Shown: positions 59,224 to 64,000 of the stretch, in pieces | Numbering within the stretch: position 1 is the stretch's first letter | Layout of the letters: each line of letters begins with the position of its first letter | Assembly: GCA_945952105.1 (NCBI GenBank) | Contig: CAMFGZ010000005.1 | Location: 159,669-223,668 of the forward strand | Reading direction: 5' to 3' | DNA from: an uncultured Rhodospirillaceae bacterium | GTDB taxonomy: Bacteria; Pseudomonadota; Alphaproteobacteria; Reyranellales; Reyranellaceae | DNA: 64,000 nt | The notes under the pieces: generated by a model | The model's input: only the letters and a program-made list of their open reading frames with translations | Told to the model about the DNA's origin: nothing | The model's database searches: none | Program-made: the position numbers and the translations under genes

Positions 59224-62200
59224 ATGAGCACCGTCACCCCAGTTCCGCTCGTTTTCGGCGACTACGCCCTCGAGGACCGCTACCGGCTCGGCAAGGGCCG
59301 GGTCTACATGACCGGCATCCAGGCGCTGGTGCGCCTGCCGATGATGCAGCGCCAGCGCGACCTCGCGGCCGGGCTCAACACCGGTGGCTTCATCTCCGGC
59401 TATCGCGGCTCGCCGCTCGGCATGTACGACAACGCGCTGTGGGGCGCGAAGAAGTACCTGAAAGAGAACAACATCCACTTCCAGCCCGGCCTCAACGAGG
59501 ACCTCGCGGCGACGGCGGTGTGGGGCAGCCAGCAGACCAACCTGTTCCCCGGCGCCAAGGTCGATGGCGTCTTCTCGATCTGGTACGGCAAGGGCCCGGG
59601 CGTCGATCGCTCGATGGACGTGCTGAAGCACGGCAATGCCGCCGGCACCTCGCCGCATGGCGGCGTCATCGCGCTCGCGGGCGACGACCATGGCTGCCAG
59701 TCCTCGACCCTGCCGCACCAGAGCGAGCAGGTCTTTGCCGCCGCCATGATCCCGGTCGTCAATCCGGCGACCGTCCAGGAATATCTCGACTTCGGCATGC
59801 TGGGCTTCGCGCTGTCGCGCTATTCCGGCTGCTGGGTCGGCTTCAAGGCGATCTCCGAGACCGTCGAGAGCGGCGCCTCGGTGTGGGTCGATCCCGAGCG
59901 CATCCAGATCGTAATGCCGACCGACTTCCAGCTCCCGGCCGGCGGACTCGGCATCCGCAATCCCGATCCGCCGCTCGAAGCCGAGCGCCGCCTGCATGGA
60001 CCGAAGATGGCGGCGGTCGCGGCCTTCGTGCGCGCCAACGGCTTCGACCGTACCGTGATCGAGCCGACCGAGACCGGGACCAAGGCCCGCATCGGCATCA
60101 TGACGACCGGCAAGGCCTATCTCGATACGCGCCAGGCGCTGGAAGATCTCGGCATCGACGACGCGCGCGCGCGGGCGCTCGGCATCCGTCTCTACAAGGT
60201 GGGCGTCACCTGGCCGCTCGAAGCCGAAGGCGCGCGCCGCTTCGCCGAAGGCCTTCAGGAAGTGATCGTCGTCGAGGAGAAGCGCTCGAACCTCGAGGAC
60301 CAGCTTCTGCGCATCCTCTATCACCTGCCGGCCGACCGCCGCCCGACGGTGATCGGCAAGGCCGACGAGACCGGCCGCATCATCCTGCCGAGCGAAGGCG
60401 AGCTGACGCCGACTGGCGTCGCGATGGTGATCGCCGGCCGCCTGATGAAGCATCAGGGCGAATCGCCCGAGTTGCGCCAGCGCCTCGCGCGTCTCGAAGC
60501 CAAGGAGAAGCTGCTGGCCGCGCCGCCGCCCAAGGTCGCGCGCACGCCGTTCTTCTGCTCGGGCTGCCCGCACAACACCTCGACCAAGGTGCCCGAGGGC
60601 AGCCGCGCCATGGCCGGCATCGGCTGCCACGGCATGGCGATCTGGATGCCGGAGCGCCGCACCTCGCTGATCAGCCACATGGGCGGCGAGGGCGTGGGCT
60701 GGGTCGGCCAGGCGCCGTTCCATTCCGACAACCACATCTTCCAGAACCTGGGCGACGGCACCTACTATCACTCCGGCCTGATGGCGATCCGCCAGTCGGC
60801 CGCGGCCGGCGTCAACATCACCTACAAGATCCTGTTCAACGACGCGGTCGCCATGACCGGCGGCCAGCCGCACGACGGGCCGCTGACGGTTCCCGAGATC
60901 ACGCGGCAGGTCGAGGCCGAGGGCGCGAAGAAGGTCATCGTCGTCACCGACGAGCCGGACAAGTACCCGATGAACGCCGGCTTCGCGCATGGCGTCACGA
61001 TCCGCCATCGCGACGAGCTCGACGCGGTGCAGCGCGAGCTGCGCGAGATCCCGGGACTCACCGTTCTGGTCTACGACCAGACCTGCGCCGCCGAGAAGCG
61101 CCGCCGCCGCAAGCGCGGCACCTTCCCCGATCCCGACCGCCGCGTGTTCATCAACGACGCGGTCTGCGAGGGCTGCGGCGACTGTTCGGAGAAGAGCAAC
61201 TGCGTGTCGGTGAAGCCGCTCGAGACCGAGCTCGGCCGCAAGCGCCAGATCGACCAGAGCAATTGCAACAAGGACTTCTCCTGCGTGAACGGCTTCTGCC
61301 CGAGCTTCGTGTCGGTCCGCGGCGGCGTTCCCGCCAAGGCCCGCCGCCCGAAGCTCGAGCTGGTGAAGGAAGATCCCTTCGCGTCACTGCCGATGCCGAC
61401 GCTGCGGCCACTGAACGAGGCCTACGGCATTCTGGTGACCGGCATCGGCGGCACCGGCGTGATCACCGTCGGCGCGCTGATCGGCATGGCCGCGCACCTC
61501 GAGGGCAAGGGCTGCACCGTCCTCGACTTCACCGGCCTTGCGCAGAAGAACGGCGCGGTGATGAGCCATGTTCGGCTCGCGCCCAAGCCCGAAGACCTCC
61601 ACGCCGTGCGCATTGCCGCCGGCGGCGCCAACCTGGTGCTGGGTTGCGACATGGTCGTGGCCGCCTCGCCGGCCGCGCTGTCGCGCATCGAGCAGGGCGT
61701 GACCAAGGCCGTCATCAACGGCTATGTCCAGCCGGTCGCGGCCTTCGTGATGAACGGCGACATGGATCTCGGTGCCGAAGCGATGATGAAGGCGATCCGC
61801 GACGCCGCTGGCGACGAGGCCACCTCGTTCATCGACGGCACCGGCCTCGCCACCGCGATCCTGGGCGATTCGATCGCCACCAACCTCTTCATGCTGGGTC
61901 ATGCCTGGCAGAAGGGTCTGGTGCCGCTGTCGTTCGAGGCGCTGATGCGCGCCATCGAGCTGAACGGCGTCGCCGTCGAGAGCAGCAAGCGGACCTTCAA
62001 CTGGGGCCGCCTCGCCGCGCACAACCTCGCCGCCGTGCAGGCCGCCGCCAAGCCCGCGCTGCGCATCGAGAAGCCGGTGGCGCGCACGCTGGCCGAGATC
62101 GTCTCCAAGCGGGTCGAGCTGCTCACCGCCTACCAGGACAAGGCTTATGCCGAGCGCTATCGCGCGCTGGTCGACAAGGTAGCCAAGGCCGAGAAGGACA

Positions 62201-62745
62201 AGGCGCCGGGCCGCCGCGGCCTCGCCGAAGCCGTGGCCAAGTCGCTCTACAAGCTGATGGCCTACAAGGATGAGTACGAAGTCGCCCGCCTGTACAGCGA
62301 CGGCGAGTTCCACAAGAAGCTGCGCCAGCAGTTCGACGGCGACTACAAGATCAGCTTCCATCTCGCACCGCCGCTGTTCTCCGATCGCGACCCGGTGACG
62401 GGCGAGCTGAAGAAGAGCGAGTTCGGCTCGTGGATGATGCCGGCCTTCCGCATTCTCGCCTCGCTGAAGCGCCTGCGCGGCGGCACGTTCGACATCTTCG
62501 GCTACAGCGAAGAGCGCCGCATGGAGCGCCGTCTCATCGGTGAGTACGAAGCGACGGTCGAGACGCTGCTGGCGAGCCTCAGCCAGGACAACCACGCGAT
62601 GGCGGTGCAGATCGCCGGCGTGCCGGAAACGATGCGCGGCTTCGGCCATGTGAAGGAGAAGAACGTGAAGGCCGCCAAGGAGCGGGAAGCCTCGCTGCTC
62701 GCCGCCTACAAGAGCCCCGCGACCCAGTCGATCGCCGCCGAGTAA
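59224..62745 (+). CDS. fused indolepyruvate ferredoxin oxidoreductase family protein (alpha-beta fusion)
   Basis: This 1173-residue 2-oxoacid:ferredoxin oxidoreductase converts aryl- or branched-chain 2-oxoacids to acyl-CoA with thiamine diphosphate. The N-terminal pyrimidine-binding part is followed by the TPP-binding core near 507-545 (L-G-D-G-T-Y-Y-H-S-G; K-I-L-F-N-D), a cysteine-rich [4Fe-4S] region at about 647-695 (C-E-G-C-G-D-C and later cysteines) and a C-terminal gamma domain from about 734. GGAGGG precedes the ATG. It is a large single-chain form, usual in proteobacteria. Substrate preference is inferred from the family name only. Confidence 0.93.
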   Translation: MSTVTPVPLVFGDYALEDRYRLGKGRVYMTGIQALVRLPMMQRQRDLAAGLNTGGFISGYRGSPLGMYDNALWGAKKYLKENNIHFQPGLNEDLAATAVWGSQQTNLFPGAKVDGVFSIWYGKGPGVDRSMDVLKHGNAAGTSPHGGVIALAGDDHGCQSSTLPHQSEQVFAAAMIPVVNPATVQEYLDFGMLGFALSRYSGCWVGFKAISETVESGASVWVDPERIQIVMPTDFQLPAGGLGIRNPDPPLEAERRLHGPKMAAVAAFVRANGFDRTVIEPTETGTKARIGIMTTGKAYLDTRQALEDLGIDDARARALGIRLYKVGVTWPLEAEGARRFAEGLQEVIVVEEKRSNLEDQLLRILYHLPADRRPTVIGKADETGRIILPSEGELTPTGVAMVIAGRLMKHQGESPELRQRLARLEAKEKLLAAPPPKVARTPFFCSGCPHNTSTKVPEGSRAMAGIGCHGMAIWMPERRTSLISHMGGEGVGWVGQAPFHSDNHIFQNLGDGTYYHSGLMAIRQSAAAGVNITYKILFNDAVAMTGGQPHDGPLTVPEITRQVEAEGAKKVIVVTDEPDKYPMNAGFAHGVTIRHRDELDAVQRELREIPGLTVLVYDQTCAAEKRRRRKRGTFPDPDRRVFINDAVCEGCGDCSEKSNCVSVKPLETELGRKRQIDQSNCNKDFSCVNGFCPSFVSVRGGVPAKARRPKLELVKEDPFASLPMPTLRPLNEAYGILVTGIGGTGVITVGALIGMAAHLEGKGCTVLDFTGLAQKNGAVMSHVRLAPKPEDLHAVRIAAGGANLVLGCDMVVAASPAALSRIEQGVTKAVINGYVQPVAAFVMNGDMDLGAEAMMKAIRDAAGDEATSFIDGTGLATAILGDSIATNLFMLGHAWQKGLVPLSFEALMRAIELNGVAVESSKRTFNWGRLAAHNLAAVQAAAKPALRIEKPVARTLAEIVSKRVELLTAYQDKAYAERYRALVDKVAKAEKDKAPGRRGLAEAVAKSLYKLMAYKDEYEVARLYSDGEFHKKLRQQFDGDYKISFHLAPPLFSDRDPVTGELKKSEFGSWMMPAFRILASLKRLRGGTFDIFGYSEERRMERRLIGEYEATVETLLASLSQDNHAMAVQIAGVPETMRGFGHVKEKNVKAAKEREASLLAAYKSPATQSIAAE

Positions 62746-63277
62746 CGTTCCGATGGAATGCCGGCCGCATTCGTAGGGCGCAGTCCGCCAGGTCGTGTTG
62801 CCACTTGCCTCGTCCAGAGGCCGATAGCGGCGAAAGTAACGACCGCTGCCTGCCGCTCCGGCTGGTTCGCCGCCCGCTCGGGATCCTGGCCAAGGGCGGC
62901 CTCGACCGCGCCGGCATAGAGATCGCTCAGGCCCGTGCGCACCGCCGTGTCGGTCCGGACCGCGTCCCAGCCCTTACGTTCGCCCTGGTAGCGCAGCTCG
63001 CCCACCACGGTGGCGCCCAGCGTGCGCAGATGGGCTGGGTCCTGCCAGGACAGCGCCGCGTCCCGCCCCAGGTCGGCGAGGCGCTCGGCCACGATGCGGT
63101 CGTCCAGCATCGACGTCGCCTGCGCCACGATCCGTCCGAGGTCGCCGCCGCGCGGTCGAGGCGGCGGTCGATCAGCGGCTCAAGCATCGCCTTCTGACGC
63201 GGGCCCCTCGCCTGCGCCAGGTACCGGTCCTTCAGTTCGGCCAGAAGCGGGATGGCCCCGGCGATGCCATCGCCCAA
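62706..63277 (-). pseudogene. frameshifted gene fragment, possibly phage-derived
   Basis: Two minus-strand frames join into one protein. Residues from a TTG at 63277 (L-A-E-L-K-D-R-Y-L-A-Q-A-R-G-P-R-Q) run to a break near 63139-63150 (a GCGGCGGCGACC run), then continue in the other frame as I-V-A-Q-A-T-S-M-L-D-D-R-I-V-A-E-R, with further Q-D-P-A-H-L and E-R-K-G-W-D. The helical, D-P-E-R-A-rich pattern recalls phage structural or transglycosylase-like proteins; this is inference. The 3' end overlaps the end of the oxidoreductase gene, so the true end is probably lost. Confidence 0.5.
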
Positions 63278-63324
63278 ACATAGGTGCCGGCATGCCCGAC
63301 AAAGGGCTGAACTTAATCTTCAGC

Positions 63325-63591
63325 TTACCAAACTTTATTTCTTTCGGATTCCGTGGGAATCCCATCACCTTCGTCATAGAGATACAGCGTCACCGGATAC
63401 TGGAAGGCGTTACCCCATGCGATTGCCTCTTCTAGAGAGATACCGGCCTTTTCGTCATAATCACTCTCACCTTCAGTCTGCTCCGTCTTGTCCCCATCTA
63501 GAGAATTATCATGCCATGTCGGCTCGACAATTGCGTTGATGCGTTTCCAGACATAGGGCTTCTTACGATGGTCAACTATATTGCATATCAT
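63325..63591 (-). CDS. small acidic protein of unknown function in a low-G+C patch
   Basis: This 88-residue product starts M-I-C-N-I-V-D-H-R-K-K-P-Y-V-W-K-R and includes S-D-Y-D-E-K-A-G-I-S-L-E-E-A-I-A-W-G and Y-L-Y-D-E-G-D-G-I. It reads like a real protein, with balanced composition and no internal breaks. The local G+C is clearly below the rest of the window. I do not recognise a named family. It lies between two frameshifted fragments in a probable accessory patch. Confidence 0.55.
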   Translation of the reverse strand: MICNIVDHRKKPYVWKRINAIVEPTWHDNSLDGDKTEQTEGESDYDEKAGISLEEAIAWGNAFQYPVTLYLYDEGDGIPTESERNKVW

Positions 63592-63644
63592 ATATAAAAT
63601 GCCCTCACTGGTTGTAGTGGTTGAATTCTAAAGCCATATTCCAT

Positions 63645-63995
63645 TTACTTCCAGTAGCAGGTCACGTAGCCACCCGATGGGCTCAGAATGACGATGACAG
63701 CAGCGCCGATGCACATCGTGTTGCCGTTTGCTTGCAATATTCTTTTACCTTTCAGAGCGTCATCAATTTGACTAGGCGATATCCCTTTTGCTGTATGCGC
63801 GTCCACATATGTGCAGCGATGAAGGGAAGTCCGTCTGCTTGCCCAACTTGCTGCTCGGAATGTTGCGAGATATCTGTCTCGCCGTTCGCTTCGACCGACT
63901 CGCCGCCCGAGACCCGGACGATATTCGGATCGTCCTCCCCCGCGAGGCAGCGCATTGCCCACCACGTCGTCGACGAGGCCACGAATGTCCGCCAT
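63645..63995 (-). pseudogene. frameshifted protein of unknown function (two breaks at homopolymer runs)
   Basis: The ATG at 63995 starts M-A-D-I-R-G-L-V-D-D-V-V-G-N. At the CCCCC run (63937-63941) the protein-like sequence moves to another frame (E-D-D-P-N-I-V-R-V-S-G-G-E-S), and near the CCCTTTT run (63783-63789) it returns (G-I-S-P-S-Q-I-D-D-A-L-K-G-K). The frame left behind in each case is arginine-rich, as a wrong frame would be. The breaks may be real decay or sequencing indels. No function recognised. Confidence 0.5.
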
Positions 63996-64000
63996 CGTTG

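Noticed and set aside
59128..61008. 626-codon open frame on the minus strand opposite the oxidoreductase
   Set aside because: Shadow of the 1173-residue gene, with no family features and no ribosome site.
1..64000. tRNA, rRNA, riboswitch and integrase/att sites
   Set aside because: Scanning by eye found no cloverleaf or 16S/23S/5S segments, no riboswitch core upstream of candidate genes, and no integrase. A covariance-model search would be decisive.

Overview
The window is a high-G+C (about two thirds by eye), gene-dense bacterial chromosome segment with long open frames, short spacers and many 4-base ATGA/GTGA overlaps. It carries petABC, a CyaC-type cyclase, a class II CCA enzyme, the MoxR/DUF58/DUF4159 operon and several TctC solute receptors. 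Together these point to an alphaproteobacterium of the Reyranella / Rhodospirillales-Hyphomicrobiales kind; that placement is inference. I saw no rRNA, tRNA or CRISPR array.

Layout. 1-4287: the end of a TauD/TfdA dioxygenase, then prs-rplY-pth-ychF. 4479-7939: a PhoX phosphatase divergent from a phytase-like esterase. 8127-15731: a tctABC-type carboxylate importer with two receptors, followed by dienelactone hydrolase, a CaiB CoA-transferase and a CitE-like lyase. 15755-18689: a TorT/RbsC-like ABC importer, divergent from a LysR regulator. 19859-25095: a catabolic island with a Rieske oxygenase, Rieske ferredoxin, 2Fe-2S flavoprotein reductase, flavin reductase, NicX-like (M29-fold) ring-cleavage candidate and alpha/beta hydrolase. 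Palindromic operator-like DNA lies between its two divergent arms. 25126-27773: petC, petB and petA of the cytochrome bc1 complex. 28091-34135: DUF4239 protein, trmL-hemF, then a leftward operon of Nudix, DUF6111-like, CCA enzyme, membrane protein and AAA ATPase. 34204-41088: MoxR ATPase, DUF58, DUF4159 and a VWA-like membrane protein. 41176-46256: SDR, TctC and LacI facing a Baeyer-Villiger monooxygenase and VOC protein across a perfect LacI operator. 46652-51894: pirin, two SDRs, a secreted unknown, HCCA isomerase, OmpA and quinone reductase. 51914-54382: carbamoyltransferase, DUF5989 and SxtJ. 54465-62745: TetR, HAD, RecX, ArsC, CyaC, TPR and a fused indolepyruvate ferredoxin oxidoreductase. 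62750-64000: a degraded, lower-G+C edge with three frameshifts.

The most unusual non-coding content is a set of intergenic palindromic elements. One is a two-hairpin element in three copies, with compensatory base changes and with two gene stop codons inside it. Another is a perfect 27-bp inverted repeat with a second, diverged copy 46 kb away. A third is a 40-bp palindrome built on the 3' end of ychF.

The best candidate for an under-described system is the ring-cleavage island. Its parts suggest a pyridine-type pathway in which a Rieske oxygenase, rather than a flavin monooxygenase, would hydroxylate the ring before NicX-type cleavage. The carbamoyltransferase/DUF5989/SxtJ trio is second.
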